A DNA stretch of 64,000 nucleotides from Sepioteuthis lessoniana (GCA_963585895.1 OY757904.1:65084961-65148960); one strand, 5' to 3'. Shown: positions 10,084 through 21,400, counted from the stretch's first letter. The notes: a model not told the origin generated them from the letters alone. Translations and numbers: made by a program.

Positions 10084-10969
10084 CTTTCCGGGCTTCTTTT
10101 TCGTATGGGTACTTTTATTGATAGTACACACATAAAACTCTTGTCCCCTTCGGAGTATTCCCCTCCAGCTGCAATGCACTTGTTGTATCGTTCCAACAAC
10201 TTTCGTAAGGCCCCATGGAAGTTCTTTTTTGTGAGCATGTCAATGACCTTCGTCACTGCCTCTTTCTTCCCCTCAAATGTCTCATAACGACAGCCTCTGT
10301 GTTTAGGGAATAACCAAAAATCCCAGGAAGCACGGTCTGGACTATAGGGAGTCTGAGGAACTGTCTTGATGCCCATCTTGGTCAAATAGTCTGTGACAAG
10401 GATAGATTTGTGGACTGGTGAATTGCCCTGGTGGAAATGCCACTGACCCGATTTGAAGGGTGCTGGCCTCTTGCGACGGAATCTCTTCCTGAAATCATTG
10501 AGAACCTCAATATAGTAACCCTAACCCTAACACTATGGCCAATGAACTCTGGTGTATTGATTTCCTTACTCCTTCCTCACCTCTCATCATGCCTCACAGA
10601 TTCCCTGCCTTCCTTGAATCTCTTATGCCACTCAAAAACTCATGCTCGAATCCTGCAAGATGATATAACTGCAATCTGAAGAATTCCATACCTTTCCGTG
10701 GCATTTTTCCAAGTTTAAAAACAAATTATATTGCATATCGTTCTTCTAATGAGTCAGATTGCATTTTTGAAAATCACCAGCTGTGACAATCAGGCTTTAG
10801 TAGGGTGTATTCCAATCCCTGTTGTAGCTGTTTATTTGAACCTGAAACCATAAAATTTGGTCAGTCATCTCATACGATGTATTGCAATAACATAGTGATT
10901 TTTCAAGAGTCTACGGCTATTTTAAATGTCCCTACAAAAAAAAGTCAGGAGACTTATCGTATGCCCCTC

Positions 10970-10970
<1 letters not shown>
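10081..10970 (-). mobile_element. internally deleted mariner-like element, copy a
   Basis: The minus-strand frame at 9882-10385 encodes the C-terminal part of a mariner transposase: [34 protein letters not shown], where the family has PYSPDLAPCDFWLFPKL with the third catalytic acid, then [21 protein letters not shown]. The N-terminal region lies further right (about 10.55-10.75 kb). The central catalytic part between them is missing and a TAACCC repeat lies there. Imperfect terminal inverted repeats end at CCTCG|TATA on the right. DNA transposon, non-functional. Confidence 0.8.
10516..10531. repeat. telomere-like (TAACCC)n in mariner copy a
   Basis: TAACCCTAACCCTAAC, about 2.7 units. It sits at the place where the central part of the transposase gene is missing, as in the two other mariner copies. 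Confidence 0.9.

Positions 10971-11000
<30 letters not shown>
10971..11000. repeat. (TA)n microsatellite next to mariner end
   Basis: A TA run begins immediately at the mariner inverted-repeat end. Confidence 0.9.
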
Positions 11001-11002
<2 letters not shown>

Positions 11003-11529
11003 AATTGATCAAATAGGAATACATTATGTTTTCAGAGGAGGACAATGTTGATGGTTTCAATCATTATCCAACAGTAAGAAAATTGCATCCCATCAGTATC
11101 TATCTATATTCATGTTTATCTTACATAGTTGATATATCTACCGATTTCAAGCATTCAAAAACAGGTTTATATCTATCAATGTAAATCTTCTTTTTATCTT
11201 ACCGTGTTTTTGATCTATTTTTTGTTTATCTTCCTCTTTCTTGATAAATCTTTGTAAGGGAATACGTATTAATTTAAAGATAAGTTTTCAAATTTTTATT
11301 GCATAACATGGATTTGAAACAGAACGCAATGGAAATAGAATGGTCGAAACTTTCTCAGTTCTGCTTCATATAATATTTCAAAATCTCTAATTAAGATTTA
11401 ATGCTATCATATTCATAAAGCTGAAACGTTTAACTTTGGTTAATTATGCAGACTATGTTAAAAGTCTTCAACTGAAGACCTTATGCTTCCAAATTTCATA
11501 CTGTCTGATTTCTTTATTTCCAGTTTCCC

Positions 11530-11530
<1 letters not shown>
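11000..11530. other. no gene recognised
   Basis: AT-rich. Short degenerate TATCTATCT..TTTATCTTAC phrases at 11.09-11.26 kb hint at low-complexity repetition. No gene. Confidence 0.4.
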
Positions 11531-11531
<1 letters not shown>

Positions 11532-11584
<53 letters not shown>

Positions 11585-11800
11585 ACAGACAGATCTGTTT
11601 CGTCCTATCATAACTCATCATTGTGGCTAGACAGTATCTTCCCGTAGCTGGGATCGAAACCCTGTTGACTCAAACGCCGAACCAAAGCTTCAAATATTCA
11701 GCCGCGAGGAGATATTAGCTGCGAAGTAAATTTTAAACGGTTTTGAATCACAATTACTATTGTTTACATACATCCGTTCAACGGTAGCCGAGACCTCAAA
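11532..11800 (-). mobile_element. SINE-3 family with TA tail, extended copy
   Basis: (TA)n at 11532-11582 is followed directly by ATCCACAGACAGATCTG. It then has the same body, tRNA-like head and ~110-bp extension (to GCCGAGACCTCAA) as 9548-9850, but ends in another TA run at 11797-11819. The two copies look roughly 90% alike by eye. Confidence 0.75.
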
Positions 11801-12023
11801 TATATATATATATATATATGATAGAAATATGCGGACAGACAAATCAAAACGTATCTCAAATTTAAATGTTATATTTCGTTCTGTTTTATTTCATCGAACT
11901 TTTTCAAACTGAATCCGTTTTTTGAGTTTTTCTATTTGAAAGCATGTCATGTTAAGTGTTTGATTTGTCCAACTTTCCCCATATTTCTATCATACTGTCA
12001 GATTAACTACAATCTATCATTTC

Positions 12024-12025
<2 letters not shown>

Positions 12026-12116
<91 letters not shown>
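12026..12116. repeat. (CA)n(TA)n compound microsatellite
   Basis: About 25 CA units followed without a break by about 20 TA units. Confidence 0.95.
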
Positions 12117-12119
<3 letters not shown>

Positions 12120-12351
12120 CATGTCACTGTCGCTTCAGGTGACCTTTTTAGAAAGACGCTATAATCCGATAACTCTTCCTTGAAAAAATAAATAAGGTTT
12201 TACTTGATTATTGTATCTTTCCATTGAAGACACATGAAACTTATTGTGAAGAAACGATAGTAAGAAAGGGGATATTTTTATTAATATAATTTTATACTGC
12301 TCAGCTGACCAGCATCACTATACTTTCTATATAGGATTGTTCGTTTACAAT

Positions 12352-12353
<2 letters not shown>

Positions 12354-12410
<57 letters not shown>

Positions 12411-12466
12411 CAGCACAAGTGTGCCTGCACACTCAGACACACTCGAGCGCATACACACGCATATCT

Positions 12467-12533
<67 letters not shown>

Positions 12534-12590
12534 CAAACACGCATGCATACACTTATAACACATGCCTATATGTATACACATTAATACACA

Positions 12591-12642
<52 letters not shown>
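12354..12642. repeat. three (TA)n arrays with CA-rich spacers
   Basis: TA arrays at about 12354-12408, 12471-12530 and 12594-12642. They are separated by CACAC/GCATACAC-rich spacers of about 60 bp, giving a higher-order alternation with a period near 120 bp. The tyrosine-isoleucine frames here are microsatellite translation. Confidence 0.9.
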
Positions 12643-12648
<6 letters not shown>

Positions 12649-12649
12649 T

Positions 12650-14090
12650 TCACGCACACTTGTATGTAGAATAATTCATTATCTTTTTTTCCAAAATTTA
12701 TACAACTACATTTTTAATTATTCCCGCGTTGACATAGATATAACTATTCATATATTGGCGTTTCAATTGTTAGGATAAAATAACTACAGAAGATGAAGGT
12801 TTGTTGTAGATAGTTTGACTAATTGACAGCGACAGATAGTGGAACAGAGAAATAAAATTGTGTCCCAATAACTTTTTTTAGGTACACTAAGTAATAAAAT
12901 GAAAGGCCCCGGTCATACAAATACTGAATTATTGTTTCCTATTTTATGCAAGTGCATCTATCTCATCATTCATATCTCCAGAATTGTGTCCTAATCATTT
13001 ACAAGGGCTCCTATCATTTTAATCTCTCTCTTGAGATTGACTAAATCAGAATAGAAAAAGAATAAGGAATGGAACAGACATACTGACAGACAGACAGACA
13101 AGCTGCCTGATAATAAAATGGGAATATAAAAGAAAGTAAGTAAAGTGTATAAAAACGGCTGTAATGACATTCTTTGAAGAAACCAATTGATTATCAATTG
13201 GGGTGTCCTGTCTGCCCATTTTCTTTACACATTCTTTTCAAGGTTTGCCAATAAAGAGTAATTCGCTTTACTACTTGTGCCAACTTAGAATAAAAATATA
13301 TTGATAAAAATCACTCCATTCCTGCCCCCTAGTCCAATTTTTTCCGGTTCTCCTCTAGATTTTTTTTTTATCTTTTAAAAAATAAAAATCAAATAAAAAC
13401 CGTTTGCAAAAATGATTTGTTTATCCACGTTATCAGTTTAAAGTATAACACACACACCAACAAATGAAATTGATGTTTTATTTTAAGAAAAGGAATTATA
13501 TTCTTCTGTATAATAAATTACTGCTAAAATTTCATTCAACTTTAGGTTTTAGTTTAATTGTATCATAAAAATATGACCTGAAATTTCCTTTTTTATTTCT
13601 AATTTTCACTAATATATCTATATTTCAATTACAAAGGTGACTCTAAAGAAGCACTGACCTCTAAGTGGTACTTAGAATTCGTTAACCGCCTGAACGATGG
13701 TTACATGGGTATGACGCTAAAATTCATCTAATTTGAGGCGTAATTTATAGAAACCTAGGCAATGTAGAGCACCATTTCATTTTCATTACCCCTTAGTACA
13801 TATGCCCCAGTGTGATAGTGCTTATTACGTTCTCATTAATAGGTAAAACAGATCCGTTCGAAAATGAATTCTAATCGATAGGACAGTGTGTAAAGACATA
13901 CTTACAAAATAAGTTCACAAAAATATTTTCATACATTTAAGGAGGTTCCTTCTTTTCTGTGCCAAATATAATCCGTGACAAGTTGTCATGTCGTTAGAAT
14001 CATTCAATTTGCCAATATAGATATATACAGTCATCCTGATTAAGAAACACATTCTATTCGTAATTCTTTAACCATTATTGTTTTGGGGGA
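12650..14090. other. no gene recognised
   Basis: AT-rich. Contains a short (GACA)n run at about 13079-13099. At 13.66-13.90 kb a moderately GC-rich segment (GGTAAAACAGATCCGTTCGAAA) weakly resembles GTAAAATAGATCCTTTTGAAA near 3.92 kb; it may be a decayed SINE. Confidence 0.4.
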
Positions 14091-14091
14091 T

Positions 14092-14141
14092 TTATGGCAT
14101 ATCAATCTTTTTAGGATACTTAATGCCAAATCCGTTTTTAC
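14092..14141 (-). repeat. SINE-1 3' tail fragment
   Basis: TTATGGCATATCAATC...ACTTAATGCC is the complement of the SINE-1 3' end. Confidence 0.6.
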
Positions 14142-14149
14142 ACTATAAA

Positions 14150-14283
14150 CATTTCTATTTCAAACAATTCAGTTTAGCATGAGTTCACAGTTTAATTGTC
14201 AAAAATATTTCTATTTCAAGCTATTCAGTTTAGTCTGACAGTTCTATTTCAAACAATTGAATATAGTATTAGTACACAGTTTG
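14150..14283 (-). repeat. composite dispersed repeat, minisatellite part (copy D2)
   Basis: On the minus strand, repeats of AACTGTG..., ACTGAATTGTTTGAAATAG and AGAACTGTCAGAC follow the theme seen at 8.5, 20.6 and 42.2 kb. Only minisatellite units are present, truncated by SINE-2. Confidence 0.55.
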
Positions 14284-14514
14284 TCAAAACTGTTCGCCAA
14301 TGGCCCGGGAGTCATACCAAAGACTTTAAAAATGGTACTTGATACCACCTTGCTTAACACTCAGCATTATAAGGTACGGTTCAAGGGTAAAGTGGAGCAA
14401 TCCTGGGAATGGAGTAGCGCCCTCCCCTACACCTTGGTGTAGTAGCTATCGAAAAGGGAGCCTTCGGGTCACCCTCGACTATGGTCGCTAACTTTACTTA
14501 CTTACATACTTGTA
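14284..14514 (+). mobile_element. tRNA-derived SINE (SINE-2 family)
   Basis: Shares TTCGCCAATGG, GTCATACCAAAGAC, AAAAATGGTACTTGATAC, CTTAACACTCAGCA and a terminal GACTATGGTCGC...TTACTTAC tail with the minus-strand copy at 51438-51690. The tRNA-like 5' end is clipped. The 61-codon frame here is repeat-derived. Confidence 0.75.
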
Positions 14515-14519
14515 TTTAA

Positions 14520-15435
14520 AGCTCTACTCGATAACCATTAATAAAAAATGATAACTTTATGTTATTGCATCATTTAAGTTAATTAGATTCATACTAATTT
14601 TTTAAGGGTTTGTCCTATGTAACATTATAAGTGATTGGTTGCAGAGTTCAAGTACGTAAGTAATTAATGAAGCCAGCAGCTGGGGAGAAAAAAACGGAAG
14701 AAAGATGAATTGACAAAGTTAATAAAATCGTTTGGTAGGCTAGGTGTTATAAAATAGCTATATGAGGACATGGACTGAAAATAGTATTAAATCAAACAAA
14801 TTTTGAATATAAAAGTTAAATATATATTTGATAGTATTTATTCTGATATTTGGAAAATACTTTGAAGTAATTGTGAACTATAATAGCCCTCAAATATTTT
14901 TATTTTCACCTTTACGGCTTTGAGCACTTTCTTGGAATTTTCCAAGACAAATCACAATGTTTTTTTGGTCACATAGGTTAATTCCATGCCAAATATTATA
15001 CTTCATCTTGTGAAATGTTGGACGTTACTTTACGTAAACTATTTTCTTGAGATAACCCAGTGAATAAAAAATCGTATTTTGTTAAAACTTGTAAAAGGGC
15101 TGTCCGTTTAATAGCTGTGACATGAGAAATTTTTCTGCCACTAAACATTTGTCAAATAAGGTATAGAGTTGCACGTAGATTATGGGTAGTGACCTAGCTC
15201 TGTACTGAACAAAATGACAATCATCTATTAGCATCGGTCATCTCTTTTAATGCATTAGCTTCATCATCTTCACACACATTGTGTCCAATATTTCATTCAA
15301 ATGTGATTCAGCAAAAGACATCATTTAAGGAGATGCTGCTGATGTTGGTATATATAATACATTGATAATCAGAATCCAAACTTCTGCACCTCTTTAATTT
15401 GGATTACTGTCTATTTTTATAATTGTATATCGACT
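14520..15435. other. no gene recognised
   Basis: AT-rich, no long frame and no recognisable repeat. Confidence 0.4.
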
Positions 15436-15436
15436 T

Positions 15437-15525
15437 TCGTGGATTATTTTATTCCAAATCCATACTCGAAGGAAAATAGTGGTACTATTAAAACCATAGC
15501 TGAGGGGTAATGACTCCACATTAAC
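15437..15525 (-). repeat. SINE-1 body fragment
   Basis: ATAGTGGTACTATTAAAACC and CATAGCTGAGG match the complement of the SINE-1 body; both ends are lost. Confidence 0.5.
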
Positions 15526-15584
15526 CAGAGCATTAGCACTGGTATCACCAGTGTGTACAATTTCGTGTCATACATAATGGACCG

Positions 15585-15587
<3 letters not shown>

Positions 15588-15645
<58 letters not shown>

Positions 15646-15730
15646 TGTCATCCGCAGACAAACTGTTTCGTTGTATCACAACTGTTCAGTGCAGCTAGAC
15701 CAGTGAGTACCTCCAAGCTTGGATAAGGTG
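15588..15730 (-). mobile_element. SINE-3 fragment with (TA)n tail
   Basis: A (TA)n run at 15588-15641 is followed by CATTGTCATCCGCAGACA and a body fragment with CTGTTCAGTGCAGCTAGACC. The head is absent or too diverged to see. Confidence 0.65.
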
Positions 15731-15924
15731 ATTTACGTCAGTGTGACCTCTTACCCTAGAGCCATTGACGTTCTCGGCGTAAGCAAATGAATTTTTTTAC
15801 AAATAACTTTTTTATCAGCTATGTTATCGGCTACCTAGACAGCTCAATTACATATCAGTGTATATAGCAACCGTCAAATTACTCACTAGATAGTTTAACT
15901 CACGAGGAGTGAGCCTGTATATCA

Positions 15925-15985
15925 TCCACAGACAGACTGTTTCCCTATATCACACCTCTTCAGTGTGGCTAGATCAGATTCCTAC

Positions 15986-15990
<5 letters not shown>
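15925..15990 (-). mobile_element. SINE-3 body fragment
   Basis: ATCATCCACAGACAGACTGT and TCTTCAGTGTGGCTAGATC match the SINE-3 3' end. A (TA)n array (15990-16037) follows on the side opposite to the usual tail. Confidence 0.6.
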
Positions 15991-16039
<49 letters not shown>

Positions 16040-17530
16040 CTTTTAAGAAAAACAAAATCCGGTCACTTTAGGTTTATAAATGTATTTCCATCCTGCTATG
16101 AGTATTGATATTAATCAATAACTCAAAATTTAACAGGACTTCAGATCCTAATGGATATAATGAATACAACTAGAATTGGCACAGGAGGGAAGGGTTTGAA
16201 GGTGAGGGTGAAGAGTTTCCTCCCAGTTTCGGCCAATTCCGGTTTTTCTTTCGTTGCCGGTCGGGATCATAACAAAATAAGTAGACGTTGGTCCTAATTT
16301 AATTTCTACAGTATTTTAACCTACATTTTAATGTAATTCTTTAGATTTAACAATAGCTCTTTACCAGGAATATTTAAATATTCGAAGTTCGAATAAAAGT
16401 TCTAAACCTCAGCCATAAAGAAGGGTATAGCCAAACATTTTGTTGTAACACACTGCTATGTCAAATAATAACAGAAAAATCTGGCTTAGTTTTTCTAGCT
16501 AAACAACTTTCGTGGATTCTTTCCTACAGAAACCTACTCGGCTATTGCTCTTCTTTTTGGGTGAGGCTTAGGTATTTTCCAACGACCTATTATTATTCCA
16601 AATTTAAGGCAAATGGAGTTTGAATTTCCTTACTACAAAACTACAGTCCAACAATCTAGATACTTTGCCAAGGAGACACCTCAAATTCAGTAAATATTGA
16701 AAGGATATAGATTTTATCGTATATAATCAGTCAGTGTACAAACACATTTTCAGTTATTATCAATTGCAGAAATTTGAAAAAAAGTTTTTGTTCTTGCAAA
16801 TCATTTGGTTTTAGTATTTACGTTACCTGAAACTTATACGGGCGGGCATTCGATTTCTTCAGGCTGTGCTGCAGTCATGTACGAGGAACTGCCTTGAACT
16901 TTGAGTAAATGTTTCCTGATCTTCTTGATGAATTTAAATACTTTTATCACTCTTTGCAGTTCATTGTCGCACAAAACATTTTCTTAATAGTATATCAATT
17001 GCTTATGGGATTGCTGAATCCCAAATTTAATTTATTGTTTGATTACAACCAGGATTCCTTTTTTAAATCGCCATTACAATTTAAAAAATTCTATTCTTAT
17101 TCATCTATAACAAGTTGTTTATATACAATTATGGTTGTACGGCCAATGCAAATAATGTTTTAACAGATTTATTTGACACACAAAAGAGACTCTAACAGTT
17201 ATAAACAAGACTAATTAGAGTATATGGGAAAGTAATTGAAATGAATGGATACTCCTCTCATCCCAGAATATAGACCTGAGGGGACAATACCAGATGTCGT
17301 TTAGGGCAATAACAAAGACATTACTTTTGATCACCTAATCCCGGGCAGTAGACCAGAAATAGTGCTAATTCGAAAATGATGAGAATTTGCCTTCTGATGG
17401 ATTTTGCTGCAGAGTTCAGAAGGAAAATAAAAGAAGGTAACAAATAGACAAATACCTTGCCAAAAAGTTGGAGCAATTGGGGAACAAAAAGGTGACAGTG
17501 ATACCAATTATAATTAGCGCGTTTAGAACA
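16040..17530. other. no gene recognised
   Basis: AT-rich. An 84-codon plus frame at 16909-17163 encodes a hydrophobic, phenylalanine-rich peptide with no motif that I recognise. Given the base composition I do not call it a gene. Confidence 0.4.
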
Positions 17531-17550
17531 ATCTCATAATGCTTGAAAAG

Positions 17551-17678
17551 GGCACCTCGGGTGGTGTAATGGTTAGCAAGGTAGACTAGCAAACCTACAC
17601 GCGTGAGTTCGATTCTCATTGGGTGCCCAATTCATGCGGCCTTGTGCTACATCTAAGCAAAAAAGCTTAGTAAATTAC
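17551..17678 (+). mobile_element. short tRNA-like SINE (SINE-4 family) with target-site duplication
   Basis: GGCACCT at the start pairs with GGGTGCC near 17622, like a tRNA acceptor stem. GGTGTAATGGTTAGC fits an A box and GAGTTCGATTCTC a B box. After the tRNA-like part comes CTTGTGCTACATCTAAGC and an A-run. The flanks CTCATAATGCTTGAAAA (17533-17549) and CTCAAAATGCTTGGAAAA (17679-17696) form an imperfect duplication. The anticodon arm is not canonical, so I call it a SINE rather than a tRNA gene. Confidence 0.8.
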
Positions 17679-18094
17679 CTCAAAATGCTTGGAAAAAACT
17701 GTGGGACTTGGGGATCAGAGAAATAACCCTGACCGTCCTGACTACTGCATTAGTGTGATCGTTCACAATACTGAGAGGAGTTCTGGAAACCAATGGATAC
17801 TTGCTGCAACCCAAGATTAAGAGAAAGACTACTAGCTGCGATTCATACGAAAAACTCGTAAGGAAAGATAATGTTTACTCATCCTTATTCTTATCTGAAT
17901 ATTGAAATAATTTAAATCATCCTTTCACTTTTACAAACGATTTTAGGTATTTTGTATATAGATATTGTTGTGTGCTGTTCACACTGATTTGAATTGTTTG
18001 TCTAATTAGGATTTTAGTTGTATCAACACATAACCCAAATGCAGTTGACTTCCTGCTTATCAAAAAAGTATATATAAGAGAAAAAAGGTTTAGG

Positions 18095-18135
18095 AATTAA
18101 ATAGCCATCAAGGGTTGACTTGCCATAAACAAAAT
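18095..18135 (+). repeat. SINE-1 3' tail fragment
   Basis: ATTAAATAGCCATCAAGGG then GACTTGCCATAAACAAA resembles the SINE-1 tail, diverged. Confidence 0.5.
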
Positions 18136-18198
18136 GACTTGACCTAACATTATATGACGTGTCTTACGGATGACATTGAGTAATCGTTATTTCCAAAC

Positions 18199-19275
18199 TG
18201 TGACGGCCCAGCGGCCACGGTAGGGCTAAAATGTAGGAAACCAAGGACTACTATGAGGACCGGAAGTGAGGCAGACGATTGACGAGTTTTCGAGCCCTAG
18301 CAACAGTGGAGGACCAACTGAAAAGGGGCAAAGGTCTTGAACTAGATAGGGAAAGGACATACGATTAGTCGAGGCAGTGAGGACGTTTTACCGCCAAAAA
18401 GAACAAAAGCCAAAAGTCAGTTCCGAGCTTCGCCAAGGAAGAGAAAGGTCGCCTTTTCACGTGGTCCGGTGAAAGGTGAAATTCTAGTTACAGAATGGCC
18501 TAACAGAAGCCGTCAACTCCGTTGGGCAAGAAACTGGGGCTCAACGTAAAAGAAAAAATGGTGCCTTGCGACTCGTTCATAAATTAACGAATATAAGAAA
18601 AAAATAACAAAAGAGAGGAAAGGAAAAATTGTATATCCACTTTAAAGACGAAGAGGAGAAACTTTTGTTCTTCGCTAAAAGAAGGGATAGAAAAAGAAAA
18701 TAAGAAAACAAATATGGAGGTTAACGAGGTGGTTCCCTCCTTTTAATTGTAAAGGGAACAAGATGATACGGGTGTGAGTTTAAGATAAGCTGAAAAGAAA
18801 AAAAGAAAGAAAAAAAGGGAAAACTTTGTCTTATTGGAAGGACATAGTCAAACAATATTGGAAGCGACTTGTCCTCCACATTTCTGTATGTTTTTTTTGT
18901 ATTTGTTTTGCTTTTTCTTTTTCTGTTGTTATAATTGTACTTTCTTTGTAATAAAATATATAAGAAAGATGCATATATAAAGAAAAAAAAAACACGCGTC
19001 ATATTGTTTGTCCGGTTCGGAATTCTTCACTTGTTCATTTATATCACGTCGCCCTCTCGACCCTTGACACATCCTCATTCGTCCGTATCTCGAAAAATTA
19101 AACCTATACGCAAGCTTTATACTTGGCTAGTTATACGGGCTTTCAAAGCTCTCAATAAAATATAACTAATTACGGAGAATATTTAGAGCTTGGGTGGTAC
19201 GGTACTGTCGTCGGAGATTCTCCCCGACGTTCCAGGATAATGTAATCTCGGAACAAAGATACAGTAACCGTCACA
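18199..19275. mobile_element. probable solo LTR of an LTR retrotransposon (fossil)
   Basis: About 1.08 kb bounded by TGTGACGG at the left and CCGTCACA at the right, so it has the TG...CA termini and short inverted ends typical of LTRs. Inside are TATA-like motifs near 18.96-18.98 kb and an AATAAA signal near 19.156 kb, followed by a GC-richer segment that would suit a U5. Base composition differs from the flanks. No internal coding region and no clear target duplication were seen, so it is either a solo LTR or another bounded repeat. Family not assigned; fossil. Confidence 0.5.
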
Positions 19276-19533
19276 ATACCAAATGATTACATTTTGAATG
19301 TGTTCTTCTAAATTCTGAGGGAATATCCGAACCACATTAATTAGTTATGAAAAAAAAAACGAAAAGTGCCAATATTTCACCCGTAAAAAAAAACATGGCT
19401 AAAACATAATAAATCATTCTCTATTTGAAATTTGGCATTGATTAACCATAATATTTGCAATGTATTGTATGGTAATTTTTGCACTGCTTCTAATTACTTA
19501 TTGTAATAAATAATTTGATCTAACAAACGATTG

Positions 19534-19570
<37 letters not shown>

Positions 19571-19577
19571 AAGAAAA

Positions 19578-19612
<35 letters not shown>

Positions 19613-20470
19613 TTTTGTAAGCATATTTACACTAATTACTATTGCTACGAGGTATCCCCATAGACATTTTTTCAATTAGCTCAAAAATGTTCTTAAATTA
19701 ATTTCTTACCGATGAAAAAAAAATCACATGAACAATGAAAATATGCATTAACTAATCAAACTATTTGGGCCCAACAAGTACATCTAGTTACATTATACGA
19801 ATAAGATGGATATTATAAAAAATTTCAAATTGCTTCCAGAAATGTGTGTATAATTATATTGTAATTTTTACAAATTCATAATAACTTTACATCGATATTT
19901 TTATTTTTAGTTATTGTTTTTCTTGTATATTTTCGTCGCATGCCAGTTTATAGTTCCTGAACTTAAAACAATCGTGCTGTTCTTACTTAATCAAAGGAAA
20001 TATATAATCATTCGATACCAAGCATGGATTGGGATAAGTACATATGAAACCTATTGCACTTAACAGTTCTGAGAGAATGTAATAATTAAAGAGACAAATA
20101 TAATATTTGTAGAGTAAAGATCACATTTGAATCGCTCGTTACTGGTTTAACTACTAGCATCAAAACATCCATTAATAAGACTTTTTGATAGTGATCATGT
20201 TAATGGCAATTTAAAGTGTTCTTCTTTACAATGTTCTTAGAAAATTGATATATTGTGCAAAACTGATGCAGGTTTTAGATTCAGTCTGAGTAATATCATG
20301 AAATAAATTTAATTGATTTCAATATCCTTGATTACAATCATATCTATATTTTTAATCTTATTGCATATCTTTGGTAGCAAAAATGATCCAAGATTTCGAT
20401 GGAAAGTTATGGTTTATGGTATATCATCACTTTTCTTTTTAACTATGTATTAAATAGATACGATCTGTAA
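19276..20470. other. no gene recognised; TA/GA microsatellite inside
   Basis: AT-rich. A TA run at 19537-19554 leads into a GA-rich run to about 19612. Nothing else recognised. Confidence 0.45.
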
Positions 20471-20479
20471 AGGCATATT

Positions 20480-20880
20480 CTATGAATAACATTTTTAATT
20501 TGGCCAGAGCTCATTTCCTTTGTACACAGATAAACAGTTGCAAGCATTTTTATCAAACACTCATATTTCTATTACGTAATTTCGTTTTCGCTCAGTTAAA
20601 GGGTGTTAAATATTGCATTTCAATTTTACCAATTCTATTTAACATTAGTCATTTGTTTGCACTGAGTTAAATAGTAGTAAATGTACTTATGTAATAACAA
20701 TAATTTGATTTAACATCAGTTATTTGTTTGCATATAGTTAAAAAAAAGTTCAACAGTTCTATTTGACCAATAGAATAGACCCTATAAGGCGCTACACTGG
20801 GTCTTAGTGGACTGGGAGTAATACCAATAAATAGGTGACATTCTGCAATGTTCCGGAACTGAATCCTAACCAAGTTTTAG
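20480..20880 (-). repeat. composite dispersed repeat, copy D3
   Basis: On the minus strand, a head containing GGGTCTATTCTATTGGTCAA then AGAACTGTTGAAC is followed by repeats of ACTATATGCAAACAAATAAC, ACTCAGTGCAAACAAATGAC and TAATGTTAAATAGAA. The order matches copies at 8.5 and 42.2 kb. Confidence 0.65.
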
Positions 20881-20889
20881 ATTCAATCA

Positions 20890-21400
20890 GACGAGTATCA
20901 TGGCATATAAAGTGAATCAATTTACGTCTATTAACTTGTTAAATCTAAATCATTTGTCAATTTGTTTCTACCTCAAAGCGGTATTCATACTGAATATGTA
21001 CATTAGCAGCATATCAATTCCTTGTGCAAAAAGTTGATTAATTTATGCCGGAATTTCTAAATGCTTGTTTAAAATCATAACATTTTTTCCATTGTTCCAC
21101 AAGGTTTTCTCTACATCAAAACAAATCAGCCTGACATGATTCACGTATACGAAGGCAAAAATATAACAGTGGGATGGCTGATACACTTTTAAAATCAATC
21201 AACAACTACAGAACTGATCCAGGTTTTAAATAGTATCTGACTTGTAGCATGCAATTTAAAATGAACTATGTCACTACTTCTCTCATTTCATTAATTAAAA
21301 ATAAGTATATAGTTTACAAATTTAGATTGGTTTCGTTTCTAGTCGATTTACAGCAATGACACTATTCAACACATAGCGAGAGGTAGCAGAGAGTTTACAC
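20890..21400. other. no gene recognised
   Basis: AT-rich. May include further diverged units of the same minisatellite (phrases such as AAATCATTTGTCAATTTGTTT), but I cannot delimit them. Confidence 0.35.

Noticed and set aside
10805-11008. Plus-strand 67-codon frame ending in a YIYI stretch
   Set aside because: Lies antisense over the mariner N-terminal region and runs into a TA array.
12337-12778. Open frames rich in tyrosine and isoleucine
   Set aside because: They translate (TA)n runs. The same applies to frames at 9.9-10.1, 31.5, 39.0 and 58.5 kb.
17551-17630. Functional tRNA gene
   Set aside because: Acceptor-like ends and both promoter boxes are present, but the anticodon arm does not fold canonically. 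A shared non-tRNA tail and flanking duplications show it is a SINE; the same holds at 48.6 kb.
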